From Dehalococcoidia bacterium (lineage in GTDB: Bacteria; Chloroflexota; Dehalococcoidia; GIF9; AB-539-J10): DNA of 42,602 bases. The first letter of the stretch is position 1. The number at the start of each line of letters is the position of its first letter. The stretch covers positions 1-42,602 of the forward strand of contig WJOY01000013.1 in assembly GCA_009619075.1 (NCBI GenBank). The letters are read 5' to 3'. The notes under the pieces were generated by a model that worked only from the letters and a program-made list of their open reading frames with translations, searched no databases and was not told the origin of the DNA. Below, piece after piece: positions 22,232 to 31,904 of this stretch. Position numbers and translations under genes: made by a program.

Positions 22232-22690
22232 TTAATTGATTTTTAGCGGTTTTTTGCTCTCTAGCAACAAAGTTACCGGCCCATCATTATGGATCTCTAC
22301 CAGCATATGCTCTTGGAAAATTCCTGTCTCTACTTTAAGGCCGGTGGAGCGAACTTGAGCGACAAAAAAGTCATATAATTCCTTAGCCTTATCTGGTAGA
22401 GCTGCTTCGGTAAAGCTGGGGCGCCTTCCCTTCCCCGAATCAGCCAAAAGAGTAAACTGGCTTACTATCAAAATTTCCCTCTTTGTTTCCAACGCTGACA
22501 GGGCAAATTTATTTCCTCCATCGGAGAAAATGCGCAGGTTGACTATTTTATTTGCCAAGTAGCCAGCACCCTCTTGTGAATCGCCCTTGGCAACGCCAAT
22601 AAAAACCACTAGCCCTGGACCAATTCTGCCCACCACTCTACCGCTGACACTTACTGAAGCACTGGTAACCCGCTGAATTAGCGCTTTCAT
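22232..22690 (-). CDS. dtd: D-aminoacyl-tRNA deacylase
   Basis: A 152-residue enzyme that hydrolyses D-amino acids (and glycine) wrongly attached to tRNA. The two active-site motifs are SQFTLLAD (the SQxT motif) and NDGPVTLLLE (NxGPxT); RVTSASVSV near the start and GRRPSF are also typical. Full length. No ribosome site is evident before the ATG. It diverges from nusA, and its 3' end lies just upstream of the fur promoter. Confidence 0.95.
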   Translation of the reverse strand: MKALIQRVTSASVSVSGRVVGRIGPGLVVFIGVAKGDSQEGAGYLANKIVNLRIFSDGGNKFALSALETKREILIVSQFTLLADSGKGRRPSFTEAALPDKAKELYDFFVAQVRSTGLKVETGIFQEHMLVEIHNDGPVTLLLESKKPLKIN

Positions 22691-22733
22691 TTTTGCATTT
22701 TTTATTTAAGCATGTTAAATTAAATGTTAAAAG

Positions 22734-22746
22734 GGATATTATATCC
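22734..22746. promoter_or_regulatory. 13-bp palindrome in the nusA leader
   Basis: GGATAT-T-ATATCC is a perfect palindrome between the dtd start and the nusA leader hairpin. It may be an operator, or simply part of the promoter (TATTAT or TATATC as -10). Confidence 0.4.
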
Positions 22747-22750
22747 AATC

Positions 22751-22773
22751 AAGTGGGCAAAACCCACTTTTTT
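22751..22773 (+). terminator. Intrinsic terminator-like hairpin in the nusA leader
   Basis: AAGTGGG, loop CAAAA, CCCACTT, running into six T residues in the plus direction. Because no plus-strand gene ends immediately upstream (dtd is on the other strand), the likely role is transcription attenuation ahead of nusA, 30 bases before its ATG. Confidence 0.7.
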
Positions 22774-22802
22774 GTTAGATTTGATTATTAGGTTAGGGAG
22801 AA

Positions 22803-24173
22803 ATGAAGACGGAGTTTATGGCTGCTATTGCTCAACTCTCAGCTGAGAGGAACTTACCTAAAGAAGTGATCTTGGCAGCTTTGGAATCAGCGCTTGTCTC
22901 AGCTTATAAAAAAGACATTTTTACCCGCGAGCAGGATATTTCAGCCAAAATTGATCCCAATACTGGTGATATCAAGGTTTATATTAGAAAAGTTGTGGTT
23001 GAGTCATTTATCGACCCGCATCAAGAGATCTCCTTGGATGATGCTCGAAAAGTGCGGGATAGTATTCAAGTTGGCGAAATAGTGGAAGTGGAATCTACAC
23101 CCAGAGATGCTGGGCGTATTGCTGCTCAAACGGCAAGGCAGGTTGTTTTGCAGCGGTTGCGCGAAGCAGAGCATCGGGTAATCTACGAGCAGTTCGCCGG
23201 TAAGGAAGGCGAGATTGTCAGTGGGACGATTCAATTCATCCAGCCTAAACAAATTTATGTTACCTTGGGCAAGGGAGAGGCTATACTGCCCTTTAGTGAG
23301 CAAGTGCCTAATGAGCGTTACCACGTAGGACAGCAATTTAAATTCTATCTTTTGGAGATAAGTCAAAGCGTTAAAGGGCTTCAAATAATAATTTCTCGCT
23401 CTCATCCGAATTTGCTACGCCGCCTTTTTGAACTAGAAATTCCCGAAATTCACAGTGGCGTTGTAGAACTGAAAGCAATAGCACGCGAAGCCGGACATCG
23501 AAGCAAAGTAGCAGTGTCAACTCACCAAGAAGGCATCGAACCTGTAGGTTGTTGCCTTGGACCTCGAGGCGTCAGGCTACAAAGTATTATTAACGAGCTA
23601 AATGGTGAAAAAATAGACATGATTCAATGGCACGCCGACCCTAAAATATTTATCTCCAATGCCCTCAGTCCAGCCAAAGTGGCAAGTACTGAGCTCAACG
23701 AGGCAGAAAAGACCGCCACTGTAGTCGTTCCTGATAGGCAACTATCCCTAGCCATCGGTAAGGAGGGACAAAATGCCAGGTTAGCAGCAAGACTCTCAGG
23801 TTGGCGAATTGACATTAAGAGCGCCTCTACCGCTGAAGCAGAAAGGATAAGCTTACCGGAGGCTGCTCCTCAAGAGTTAGAAACGATAGCTGGAGAGGGT
23901 GAATTTCCTTTCACCGTGCCAAGCGAACCTCAGGCGGCGGAGCCGGTTAGCGGAGGGGAAGTAAAAGAACTAACCACGCTCTTAGCCAGTGAAGAATTTA
24001 TATTAGCCTCGAAAGCTCCTTCTAAGAGGCCTGAAGAAAAACCGCAACTCCGCTTCGCTGAGGATATTTTACCAAGCAGGGGGAAAAGCATAAAGTTGGA
24101 GAAGGACAAGGTTAAGAGCAAAGGACATAGAAAAAAGAAAGCTCACTTTAAAGAGGATGAACCGGAAGAATAA
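22803..24173 (+). CDS. nusA: Transcription termination/antitermination factor NusA
   Basis: A 456-residue RNA polymerase-binding factor. The N-terminal domain (about 1-125), S1 domain (from [12 protein letters not shown] to [10 protein letters not shown]) and two KH domains ([31 protein letters not shown]) appear in order. A C-terminal extension of about 110 residues is acidic and then lysine-rich ([23 protein letters not shown]), probably disordered. GGGAG lies just before the ATG. It overlaps ylxR by 17 bases, and rimP, often its upstream partner, is absent here. The leader carries a terminator-like hairpin, suggesting autoregulation. Confidence 0.95.
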   Translation: MKTEFMAAIAQLSAERNLPKEVILAALESALVSAYKKDIFTREQDISAKIDPNTGDIKVYIRKVVVESFIDPHQEISLDDARKVRDSIQVGEIVEVESTPRDAGRIAAQTARQVVLQRLREAEHRVIYEQFAGKEGEIVSGTIQFIQPKQIYVTLGKGEAILPFSEQVPNERYHVGQQFKFYLLEISQSVKGLQIIISRSHPNLLRRLFELEIPEIHSGVVELKAIAREAGHRSKVAVSTHQEGIEPVGCCLGPRGVRLQSIINELNGEKIDMIQWHADPKIFISNALSPAKVASTELNEAEKTATVVVPDRQLSLAIGKEGQNARLAARLSGWRIDIKSASTAEAERISLPEAAPQELETIAGEGEFPFTVPSEPQAAEPVSGGEVKELTTLLASEEFILASKAPSKRPEEKPQLRFAEDILPSRGKSIKLEKDKVKSKGHRKKKAHFKEDEPEE

Positions 24174-24447
24174 ACATATACCGCAGCGTACTTGCGTTGC
24201 TTGTCGGCAGACAAGGGACAAAAAGGATTTGATTCGCCTGGTATGCACCGACGGTGGAATTGTCGAGGTCGACCCATCTGCCAAGAAGCCAAGCAGAGGT
24301 GCTTATTTATGTCCTCAAAAGGATTGCTGGGAAATAGGGCTGAAAAGAAATCGTTTGGAGTATGCTTTGCGAACAAAGCTTAGTTTCGATAATCGCCAAG
24401 CTTTAATAGAGTATAGCAATAACTTGCCCGGGAGGAGCCGGATTTGA
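24157..24447 (+). CDS. ylxR: YlxR/RnpM-family RNA-binding protein
   Basis: A 96-residue member of the YlxR family: RTCVACRQTRDKKDLIRLV, SAKKPSRGAYLCPQKDCWEI. Recent work on Bacillus subtilis describes the protein as a modulator of RNase P (RnpM). It overlaps nusA (17 bases) and infB (the TTG start of infB lies over its stop), the standard nusA-ylxR-infB order. Confidence 0.92.
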   Translation: MNRKNKHIPQRTCVACRQTRDKKDLIRLVCTDGGIVEVDPSAKKPSRGAYLCPQKDCWEIGLKRNRLEYALRTKLSFDNRQALIEYSNNLPGRSRI

Positions 24448-26216
24448 GTAATAAAAAAATGCACTCGCTAGCTAATCAAAAGGAAACAAATCATCCAGCT
24501 TTGCCTCAAATCGAGCTTCCACCTTCCATAACTGTAAAACGATTAGCTGATACCTTAAAAGTAGAGCCGGTGAAAGTTATTAAGCAGCTTATGCGCAAAG
24601 GCATCATGGCCAATGTCAACCAGGCTATCGATTTTGATACTGCCACCACGGTAGCCCTAGATTTCGGTTATAGTGCTCGGGAAAAAATAGAGCTTCAAAT
24701 CTTGCCTTCCCTCGAGGGACTAGGAGATAAATTACAAATTCGCTCCCCGGTGATTACTGTAATGGGGCATGTCGACCATGGTAAAACAACCCTTCTTGAT
24801 GCCATCAGGAAAACCAATGTAACTGCTCACGAGGCAGGAGCTATTACCCAACATATTGGCGCTTATCAAACTACAGTGGATGGACGCAAAATCACCTTCC
24901 TAGATACACCCGGGCATGAAGCTTTCACTGCTATGAGAGCCCGTGGAGCACAGGCAACTGATATCGTGGTCTTGGTGGTTGCTGCTGATGATGGCGTTAT
25001 GCCTCAGACTGTGGAAGCTATAGACCATGCTAAAGCTGCCAAAGTGCCTATAGTGGTTGCCATCAATAAGATTGATAAACCTGATGCCAATCCTGAGCGT
25101 GTAAAGCAGCAGCTTACTGATTTAGGCTTAATTATTGAAGAGTGGGGCGGCGATGTTGTTTGTGTTCCCATCTCAGCTAAAAAGGAGCAAGGAATCTCAG
25201 ATTTACTGGAAAACTTATTCCTTGTTGCTGACATATTGGAGCTAAAAGCTGACCCTAATTGTACCGCAGAAGGCGTAGTCATTGAAGCTAAGCTTGATAA
25301 AACTAAAGGCCCCTTAGCTACTCTTCTGGTTCAGAAAGGTACTCTCGAGGTGAGCAATATTGTAGTGGCTGGCAATACTTGGGGCAAAATCAAAGCTATG
25401 TTCAATGATAAAGGAAAAAGGATTAAGAAAGCTGAGCCATCAACCCCAGTGAAGGTTCTTGGCATAAATGGCGTGCCAAGGTCAGGAGAGATCTTCACTG
25501 TAGTTACCGATGAGCATCAAGCACGCAGCACTGGAGACAAATATGCGGCTATGAGAGTTCGTGAACCTTTAAGTTTAAGCACCCTTTCCAGCCAGATAAG
25601 CGCCGGGAAGGTAAAGGAACTCAACGTAATTTTAAAGACGGATGTTCACGGCAGCATAGAACCAATAAAGAACTCCATAGAGCGACTGGGCACGGAAAAG
25701 GCGAGGGCTAAGGTTATACACGCTGCTAGTGGCAGCATTACGGAGAGTGATGTCCTTCTTGCTTCAGCTTCAAAAGGCATTGTTATTGGTTTTAACAGCG
25801 ACCCAGCGCCAGGAGCACAGCAGCTAGCTGAAGCAGAAGGAGTAAGCATCCAGAGGTATGATGTAATTTACCGATTAGAGGAAGACGTGGGTAAAACATT
25901 AAAGGGGATGCTTGAGCCAACTTATGCCGAGGTGCTTGGAGGGCGTGCCGAGGTACGCGCTATATTCACCGCTAGTAAGTATGGCAAAGTAGCCGGTGTT
26001 TATGTTAAGGAAGGCAAAGTGTGGCGAGATGCCAAAGTCAAAGTATTGCGACAAAATAAGGTGGTCTGCGAATCTCGACTCTCCAGTTTAAGGCGTTTTA
26101 AAGAGGGTGTCACTGAGGTAGTTGCTGGTCTTGAATGTGGCATAGGCATGGAAGGCTTCACCGATTTCTATACCGGCGATATTATCGAATTTTATAGAAA
26201 GGAAAGGGTAAGTTAA
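24444..26216 (+). CDS. infB: Translation initiation factor IF-2
   Basis: A 590-residue GTPase that brings initiator tRNA to the 30S subunit. A short IF2_N module ([20 protein letters not shown], 29-48) is followed by the G domain: GHVDHGKTT (108-116), [12 protein letters not shown] and SAK. Domains II to IV follow to the C-terminus ([17 protein letters not shown]). It is short because the long variable N-terminal region of enterobacterial IF-2 is missing. Translation starts at a TTG that overlaps the ylxR stop. Confidence 0.96.
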   Translation: MSNKKMHSLANQKETNHPALPQIELPPSITVKRLADTLKVEPVKVIKQLMRKGIMANVNQAIDFDTATTVALDFGYSAREKIELQILPSLEGLGDKLQIRSPVITVMGHVDHGKTTLLDAIRKTNVTAHEAGAITQHIGAYQTTVDGRKITFLDTPGHEAFTAMRARGAQATDIVVLVVAADDGVMPQTVEAIDHAKAAKVPIVVAINKIDKPDANPERVKQQLTDLGLIIEEWGGDVVCVPISAKKEQGISDLLENLFLVADILELKADPNCTAEGVVIEAKLDKTKGPLATLLVQKGTLEVSNIVVAGNTWGKIKAMFNDKGKRIKKAEPSTPVKVLGINGVPRSGEIFTVVTDEHQARSTGDKYAAMRVREPLSLSTLSSQISAGKVKELNVILKTDVHGSIEPIKNSIERLGTEKARAKVIHAASGSITESDVLLASASKGIVIGFNSDPAPGAQQLAEAEGVSIQRYDVIYRLEEDVGKTLKGMLEPTYAEVLGGRAEVRAIFTASKYGKVAGVYVKEGKVWRDAKVKVLRQNKVVCESRLSSLRRFKEGVTEVVAGLECGIGMEGFTDFYTGDIIEFYRKERVS

Positions 26217-26223
26217 GGTAACA

Positions 26224-26280
26224 AATGGCATTCTGATTGGAGCGAGGTAGAATGACAGAAGGCGAAGGGCTCAGAGCTTA
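26224..26280. repeat. Degenerate family A repeat between infB and rbfA
   Basis: GGCATTCTGATTGGAGCGAGG, then AGAATGACAGAAGGCGAAGG and GCTCAGAG, contains the AGAATGACA and GCGAAGGGCTCAGA parts of family A in scrambled form. Confidence 0.5.
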
Positions 26281-26310
26281 CAGAGGGTGAAGAATTTATA
26301 GGAGGCTCAA

Positions 26311-26658
26311 ATGTCTAGACGTACGGAACGACTAAACAAAGTCATCAAGCAGGAAATCAGCAGATTGCTTGAGCGTGAGGTTAACGACCCAAGGCTGAGT
26401 AATTCTATCTCTGTAACAGAAGTTTCAGTTTCGCCTGACCTCAAGTATGCTAAAGTATTTGTTAGCATACTGGGGAATGAAACCGATAAAACAGAGATGC
26501 TAGCCGGCTTCAATGCTGCTTCTGGATTCTTACGCAAGAAATTGGCTTCGCATTTAAAGTTGCGATGTGTCCCACAGCTTAGCTTTCATTATGATAATTC
26601 TATTGAGCAGGGGGCAAGGCTGCTCAAATTAATCGAGCAGGCTAGCAACACTAAATAG
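26311..26658 (+). CDS. rbfA: Ribosome-binding factor A
   Basis: A 115-residue single KH-type protein for 30S maturation and 16S rRNA 5'-end processing. SRRTERLNKVIKQEISRLL, VNDPRLS, SVTEVSVSPDLKYAKVFVSI and FHYDNSIEQGARLLKLI match the family. TAGGAGG precedes the ATG. It follows infB after a 94-base gap containing a degenerate repeat. Confidence 0.95.
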   Translation: MSRRTERLNKVIKQEISRLLEREVNDPRLSNSISVTEVSVSPDLKYAKVFVSILGNETDKTEMLAGFNAASGFLRKKLASHLKLRCVPQLSFHYDNSIEQGARLLKLIEQASNTK

Positions 26659-26690
26659 CTTAGGTTTTTACTAGAAACAGCCCCAGGCTA

Positions 26691-26720
26691 TTGACATTGT
26701 CACCTGTAATAAGCTATGTT
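26691..26720 (+). promoter_or_regulatory. Predicted promoter of the DUF5679 gene
   Basis: TTGACA (26691-26696) and TATGTT (26715-26720) are 18 bases apart, placing a transcription start about 30 bases before the ATG. Confidence 0.55.
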
Positions 26721-26758
26721 AGAGATATGCTAGCCAAGCAGAAAGGAGGTAGCTTTTC

Positions 26759-26899
26759 ATGCAAGCATATTGCTTTAAGTGTCGGGCAAAGAGAGATATA
26801 AAAAACCCAACATCCGTCACCCTTAAGAACGGAAAGCCAGCAGTCCGCGGGGTCTGTTCTGTATGCGGGACCAAAGTATTTAGAATTGGCAAGGCTTAA
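26759..26899 (+). CDS. Small zinc-ribbon protein, DUF5679-like
   Basis: A 46-residue protein starting MQAYCFKCRAKRDIKNP and ending GVCSVCGTKVFRIGKA. Two CxxC pairs (Cys5/Cys8 and Cys33/Cys36) form a zinc ribbon. AAAGGAGGT lies nine to ten bases before the ATG, and a promoter of its own is visible. I recognise it as a DUF5679-type protein, common in actinobacteria and Chloroflexota, function unknown; nucleic acid binding is a reasonable guess. Confidence 0.85.
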   Translation: MQAYCFKCRAKRDIKNPTSVTLKNGKPAVRGVCSVCGTKVFRIGKA

Positions 26900-27232
26900 T
26901 CTCCCAGAGTGACATGACTGAGCTAGCAAAGATAATTTTTGTCAACCTCACCGCAAGAAATAACGAATCTTAGCTCAAAATTTGCTGGCGCGGTAATTTA
27001 GCTTAATGCTGCCTATGGTAGCAATAATCAATCCTGATGTTAATAGATTTTTGCTATTATAAGCATCAAAGTTGATTAGAAGTTTAGTTTTGCTTTTAAG
27101 CACTTATAGCTATGTAGCTGTGGGCAGGAGGCATTTATGTGGGTGCTGAGCCTAAAAATCATGTCATGATAGCTACTAAGGTCGCTGCAGCAAGGTGGTT
27201 TCTTTATTTGTCGTAAGGAGGAAAAACGAGCT
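26900..27232. other. Long intergenic region upstream of inositol-1-phosphate synthase
   Basis: About 330 bases without a recognised gene. It contains AT-rich promoter-like stretches around 27040-27065 (no clear -35/-10 pair) and TGCTTTTAAGCA, a 12-bp palindrome at about 27091-27102. A ten-codon reading frame with an excellent ribosome site is listed separately. Confidence 0.5.
27137..27169 (+). CDS. Possible 10-codon leader peptide upstream of ino1
   Basis: AGGAGG is placed five bases before an ATG that opens MWVLSLKIMS and stops at TGA, 63 bases before the ino1 start. The quality of the ribosome site is the only support; it could equally be fortuitous. Confidence 0.25.
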   Translation: MWVLSLKIMS

Positions 27233-28357
27233 ATGGGAATGATAAATGTAGCCATTATAGGTGTCGGCAATTGTGCTTCTTCATTGGTTCAGGGAGTCTA
27301 CTATTATAAGAATGCTAAAGAAAACGAGTTTGTCCCCGGTTTAATGCACGTCAATCTGGGAGGCTATCATGTAGCTGATATTAACTTCGTAGCTGCGTTT
27401 GATATTGATAAAAATAAAGTGGGTAAAGATCTAGCTAAAGCTATTTACACGCGGCCTAACAATACTATCAAGTTTTGTGATGTGCCTAAAACCGGCGTCA
27501 GAGTCGAGCGTGGTATGACCCATGATGGACTAGGCAAATATCTCTCTCAAATTATCACCAAGGCGCCGGGCCCAACAGCCGATATTGTAGGCATTCTCAA
27601 GGAGACTAAAACCGATGTAGTGCTTAATTATTTACCTGTGGGGAGCGAGGAAGCCACTAAGTGGTATGTAGAGCAGGTGCTAGCAGCCGGCTGTGGCTTT
27701 ATTAATTGCATACCGGTTTTCACTGCCCGTGAGACTTACTGGCAAAACCGATTTGCTGAGCGTGGATTGCCTGTCATTGGTGACGATATCAAATCTCAGG
27801 TTGGGGCTACTATTACACACCGAGTATTGACAAAACTCTTCCGTGACCGCGGTGTTAAGCTGGAGCGGACTTATCAATTGAATTTTGGTGGCAATACCGA
27901 TTTCCTTAATATGCTAGAACGGGAGCGCCTAGAATCTAAGAAGATTTCCAAGACAAATGCTGTTACTTCGCAGTTAGACTATGATATTGGCACTGATAAC
28001 ATCCATGTTGGTCCCAGCGACTATGTTCCCTGGCTGGCCGACCGCAAATTTTGCCACATAAAAATGGAGGGACGCACCTTTGGCGATGTCCCCCTGAATT
28101 TAGAGCTGAAGATGGAGGTATGGGATAGCCCTAATTCAGCTGGTGTGGTTATTGATGCTCTAAGGTGCTGCAAATTGGCTTTAGACCGTGGTCTAAGTGG
28201 AGCTATAGTGGCCCCCTCAGCCTACTTTATGAAATCTCCGCCAATCCAATATTCCGACGATGAAGCCCACCTGAAGACCGAAGCATTTATTACCGGACAG
28301 GAACAGGAAGAGCCCATCTCGTTGCCTGAGCCACAGCTAGTTGAGATTAAGGCGTAA
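27233..28357 (+). CDS. ino1: myo-Inositol-1-phosphate synthase
   Basis: A 374-residue NAD-dependent enzyme converting glucose 6-phosphate to 1L-myo-inositol 1-phosphate. The Rossmann motif is [50 protein letters not shown] and [12 protein letters not shown] are characteristic of the compact actinobacterial/archaeal type, and the protein is shorter than the eukaryotic form (about 510). AAGGAGG lies eleven bases before the first ATG. The locus downstream includes a CDP-alcohol phosphatidyltransferase, suggesting inositol phospholipid synthesis. Confidence 0.93.
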   Translation: MGMINVAIIGVGNCASSLVQGVYYYKNAKENEFVPGLMHVNLGGYHVADINFVAAFDIDKNKVGKDLAKAIYTRPNNTIKFCDVPKTGVRVERGMTHDGLGKYLSQIITKAPGPTADIVGILKETKTDVVLNYLPVGSEEATKWYVEQVLAAGCGFINCIPVFTARETYWQNRFAERGLPVIGDDIKSQVGATITHRVLTKLFRDRGVKLERTYQLNFGGNTDFLNMLERERLESKKISKTNAVTSQLDYDIGTDNIHVGPSDYVPWLADRKFCHIKMEGRTFGDVPLNLELKMEVWDSPNSAGVVIDALRCCKLALDRGLSGAIVAPSAYFMKSPPIQYSDDEAHLKTEAFITGQEQEEPISLPEPQLVEIKA

Positions 28358-28471
28358 GCCGCTTTTGCGACAAAGGCACCAACCTCAAACTATGTAGCTT
28401 AAAAAGAAATCAATTATTCCGTTACCTTGCTCGATGGGGCTTAATAAGGTTGATGAAGTGGGTGACCTAAG

Positions 28472-29566
28472 ATGATAACCTTGGTGGTAACAATAGGTTG
28501 TGGCGCAATGGATTCATATTCTCAGAAGCTTGCTGAGAAACTGGATGTCCCCAAAGTCTATACGGATATCTACCAGAGCAGTGCTGAGAAGTTCAATATC
28601 TCCTGGCTCTCACGAGGTGCATTAAAGGCTATCTCAGAGGACTGGAGCTTCGTTAAAAAAATCAGCAAATTAACTGGCATAGTTCATTTGCCAAACCAAC
28701 ACTTGGGGCGCTACGGAAACTTCCTCAAAATACCTTATATCATAACTGTGCATGACCTCATCAGATACTTCGACCTAAAGGGATCTGGAAAATATATTCA
28801 CCGTCCCAACCCTAGGGACAAATTCTACTTGGGCCTTGATTACAAGGGTATCAAAAAGGCGGTGAGAGTAATAGCAGTATCTCAAGCAACAAAAAATGAC
28901 CTGATGCATTACCTTGGAATACCTGATGAGCAAATAAGCGTTGTTTATCTAGGTGTTGACCACACAACTTTCAGACCATCGTCTCAAGCAAGTGAGTCCG
29001 AACATCCTTACATTCTTTTCGTTGGCTCAGAGCATCCCAGAAAGAACTTACCGACTTTACTTAGGGCATTTAAAGGGCTCAAGGAACAACCAAGGTTTAA
29101 GGATTTGAAGCTGGTCAAAGTAGGCAAGGCTGGTGGCAAAGAGGCGGATTTCAGGAGACAGACCATCAAGGTTATAGATTCTCTAAACTTAAATGGAAGG
29201 GTAATATTCACAGAGGTTGTCTCTGAGGAGAGCTTAAGAGCTTATTACTCTAACGCAAAGTGTCTTGTCCTTCCTTCCCTCTATGAAGGTTTTGGTTTCC
29301 CCCCGCTTGAAGCAATGGCCTGTGGCTGCCCAGTGATAACCTCTAATAGCTCCTCACTGCCCGAGGTAGTAGGTGAGGCAGCAATCAAGGTCTCCCCCCA
29401 CGATATTGAGGGGCTGGCAGGGGCTTTGGAGAGGGTTCTCACTGACAAGGAGCTCAGGAAAGGCCTTATTGCCAAGGGAAAAGCACAAGCTGTCAAATTC
29501 TCCTGGGACCAAGCAGCAGAAAAGACTCTCGAGGTTTACAAAGAGGTAGAGGGAAGCTTCAGCTAA
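28472..29566 (+). CDS. GT4-family glycosyltransferase
   Basis: A 364-residue retaining glycosyltransferase of the GT-B fold. The C-terminal half has the family signature: ILFVGSEHPRKNLPTLLRAF, the loop EGFGFPPLEAMACGCPVI and NSSSLPEVVGEAA. The N-terminal half (ITVHDL, RVIAVSQATKNDL) is typical of mannosyl- and other hexosyltransferases. It follows ino1 on the same strand after 114 bases and meets the dehydratase-like gene tail to tail with a four-base overlap. An inositol-lipid acceptor is possible from context only. Confidence 0.87.
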   Translation: MITLVVTIGCGAMDSYSQKLAEKLDVPKVYTDIYQSSAEKFNISWLSRGALKAISEDWSFVKKISKLTGIVHLPNQHLGRYGNFLKIPYIITVHDLIRYFDLKGSGKYIHRPNPRDKFYLGLDYKGIKKAVRVIAVSQATKNDLMHYLGIPDEQISVVYLGVDHTTFRPSSQASESEHPYILFVGSEHPRKNLPTLLRAFKGLKEQPRFKDLKLVKVGKAGGKEADFRRQTIKVIDSLNLNGRVIFTEVVSEESLRAYYSNAKCLVLPSLYEGFGFPPLEAMACGCPVITSNSSSLPEVVGEAAIKVSPHDIEGLAGALERVLTDKELRKGLIAKGKAQAVKFSWDQAAEKTLEVYKEVEGSFS

Positions 29567-30795
29567 ATCCTTTCACTTGGCTTTAAGTAAAAATTTAACT
29601 GATCTTTTATTATGTCTTCCAATTTGTGTGTAACTTTGAATCCCAATTGCTGAATCTTTCGAGTGTCTGAGAGCAATATCGGAACTTCAGCTGGCCTAAA
29701 TTTACCTGGGTCAAATTCTATTGGTATTTTCCCCTTGTCTGTATAGACCCAAATCCCTTTGTCCTCCAAGGCAAATTCTAATTCGTCGGTTAATAATAAT
29801 TCGTCAACCTTAGTTTTCTCAAACCTTAAGCCGAATATTTCGCCATCCTTCCTTTGTAGCGGATCTAGCACAGTTTTTCTGTCAGTTTCGTTCATAGTTT
29901 CGATCTTTTCCACATCCCACCCAGCATTTTGTAAAGTTAATAAAATATAGCTCAGAACAGCGTTTGTTCGTATCGAACCTTGATTATAAACCTCTCCGGC
30001 ATCGCCTTTTTCGGCAAGAAGGCAGTAACCTCTCACAATATCATCTATATGGCTCCAGTCCCTTAAGGCATTCACATTCCCTATCAATATTTTATTGCTT
30101 TCCCCAAGCTTTAATCTCATAACTTGATTTGCTATCACGGAAGTCACAAACATGCTACCACGTCCAGCACCCTCAGTATTGAAACTTCTGGAAACAATGG
30201 CCTTTAAGCCATAAATATTATGGTAGCCTCGCATCAAGTAATCACCTTGCACTTTACTAATAGCATAAGGTGATTGAGGCCTGAGGGGATTTTCCTCACT
30301 TATAGGCAATTCAGGCATTCTTGCTGGTGAAGGAACTATGCATCCATATTTCTTTAATGCTCTGCTATATTGTAGTTGGGATGAGAATGCCAGGCCATAT
30401 TCCTCACTGGAGCCAGCAAAAACCACTATTGGATCGAGATTTTTCAACCTTATGGATTCAAGTAAATTCGCAGTCCCCAGGCTGTTGGTCATCAGAATTG
30501 CTAAGGGGTTTTCGAAAGATGACGGGATAAAAGACTGGGCAGCAAGGTGAAAAACAATGTCAGGTTTGGCGACTTCGAGGGCAGATCCAATATTGGAAAT
30601 ATCGAGTATATCACCCTCAATTACATGAATTTGGTCATAAATTCTCTCATTGGCCAAATTTTTTGGCGTTGATCCATCCGCTCTCCTTCTGAGCAACCCA
30701 AAAACTTCGTTTCCATTATCAAGCAAATATTTTGCCAGCTGACTACCAACAAATCCTGAAATACCTGTAATCAGTGTCCTTTTATTGCTAAACAT
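29563..30795 (-). CDS. GDP-mannose 4,6-dehydratase-like NAD-dependent epimerase/dehydratase
   Basis: A 410-residue extended short-chain dehydrogenase acting on nucleotide sugars. The Rossmann motif is GISGFVG (11-17), the catalytic pair is Tyr177 and Lys181 in YAISK, and GSSEEYG (128-134) and SRSFNTEGAGR match the GDP-mannose dehydratase branch. It is about 60 residues longer than usual because of an insertion near the C-terminus (LLLTDELEFALEDKGIWVYT and GKIPIEFDPGKF) before the closing ADVPxLxxDTxK-like motif. GGGGGGA precedes the ATG. Convergent with the GT4 gene. Confidence 0.85.
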   Translation of the reverse strand: MFSNKRTLITGISGFVGSQLAKYLLDNGNEVFGLLRRRADGSTPKNLANERIYDQIHVIEGDILDISNIGSALEVAKPDIVFHLAAQSFIPSSFENPLAILMTNSLGTANLLESIRLKNLDPIVVFAGSSEEYGLAFSSQLQYSRALKKYGCIVPSPARMPELPISEENPLRPQSPYAISKVQGDYLMRGYHNIYGLKAIVSRSFNTEGAGRGSMFVTSVIANQVMRLKLGESNKILIGNVNALRDWSHIDDIVRGYCLLAEKGDAGEVYNQGSIRTNAVLSYILLTLQNAGWDVEKIETMNETDRKTVLDPLQRKDGEIFGLRFEKTKVDELLLTDELEFALEDKGIWVYTDKGKIPIEFDPGKFRPAEVPILLSDTRKIQQLGFKVTHKLEDIIKDQLNFYLKPSERI

Positions 30796-30878
30796 AAATA
30801 AATCCCCCCTCTTAATATCTATTCTCGCCTACCCATCAAATATCTTAACACAAGCAACTCTTATTTTTAAGCTTTTCC

Positions 30879-30907
30879 TTGAGTTAATTCCAATCCTGAG
30901 GTATGAT
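30879..30907 (+). promoter_or_regulatory. Predicted promoter of the TIM-barrel/CDP-alcohol transferase/purA genes
   Basis: TTGAGT (30879-30884) and TATGAT (30902-30907) are 17 bases apart. The start of transcription would fall about 30 bases before the TTG start at 30943. Confidence 0.55.
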
Positions 30908-30942
30908 GCTATAGGCAAATTTGCTGAAGGGCATAGTTTAAG

Positions 30943-31893
30943 TTGTCCCAGATTTCCCTTTCCACTATGTGGGCTAAAGGTAGATTTGGCAATATGACAG
31001 AATTTGTCATTAAAGCCAAGGAATTGGGCTTTACCCATGTTGAAGCAAGCGCCTCTGTTTCTCCACTAGCCCTTACTGAACTTATCAAGACTTCAGTCCC
31101 TATTTCAAGCATTCATTCTCCTTGTCCAGCTGTCTTATCCTCTAAAGGCATCCCAGTAGCTAACCTGTCTCTAAGTTCTATAGAAAAAAGTGAACGAGAG
31201 GAGGCGGTTGATTTCGCTAAGAAAACGATAGACCTTGCCTCAAAAGTAGGCGCTACCGCAGTCATTATCCATATAGGGGAAATGCCGATTAACCTTGGTT
31301 TAGAAGATAAGTTACGTCAGCTTTATAAACAGCATCTTGCCCAAACCAAGGAATATAGCCGGGTTAAAGAACAGCTCGTTTATCAACGTGTTTCCAAAGT
31401 CTCCCCTTTTCTTGAAGCAGCGCGGGAAAGCCTTACAGAACTTAGCAGATACAGCCAAGGAAAGGGGATAATGCTAGGGCTTGAGACAAGGTTCTATTTT
31501 CATGAGATACCAAATATAGATGAGATGGAGGAGTTACTTAAAGAGACAAAAGGAAGACGGGTTGGTTACTGGCATGATGTAGGGCATGCTGAAGTTCAGC
31601 AGCGGCTGGGATTTGCTTCACACGAAGAATGGCTTTCAAGGTTCGAAAACAGGATGATTGGCGTGCATTTACACGACGTTCTTGGCATCTCCGATCATCG
31701 TCCCCCAGGAAAGGGGGATGTGAATTGGGATATGGTGGCTAAGCATCTACCTCGCGCCCCTCGCCAAATAAAGAGTGGTGAAGAGTGGGCGATCCTCGAT
31801 AGGGTGATAAGAGTTTGTGAAATTGCTGAATGGAATGGGGAGAGGCAAATTCAAGGAGTAGTTACCTTCCTGCAAGGCAAGGGGATACTATAA
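30943..31893 (+). CDS. Xylose isomerase-like TIM-barrel protein
   Basis: A 316-residue protein of the AP endonuclease 2/sugar isomerase superfamily. Metal-site elements are visible: IIHIGE, MLGLETRFYFHEIP, WHDVGHAEV, GVHLHDVLGISDHRPPGKGD and RVCEIAEW. Enzymes of this fold isomerise or epimerise sugars and inositols (for example IolE, IolI) or cut DNA. It starts at TTG with AAGGG upstream and is 11 bases from the CDP-alcohol phosphatidyltransferase gene. The placement between inositol genes suggests a sugar or inositol substrate, but this is inference. Confidence 0.8.
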   Translation: MSQISLSTMWAKGRFGNMTEFVIKAKELGFTHVEASASVSPLALTELIKTSVPISSIHSPCPAVLSSKGIPVANLSLSSIEKSEREEAVDFAKKTIDLASKVGATAVIIHIGEMPINLGLEDKLRQLYKQHLAQTKEYSRVKEQLVYQRVSKVSPFLEAARESLTELSRYSQGKGIMLGLETRFYFHEIPNIDEMEELLKETKGRRVGYWHDVGHAEVQQRLGFASHEEWLSRFENRMIGVHLHDVLGISDHRPPGKGDVNWDMVAKHLPRAPRQIKSGEEWAILDRVIRVCEIAEWNGERQIQGVVTFLQGKGIL

Positions 31894-31904
31894 AAGGGAA
31901 CTAG

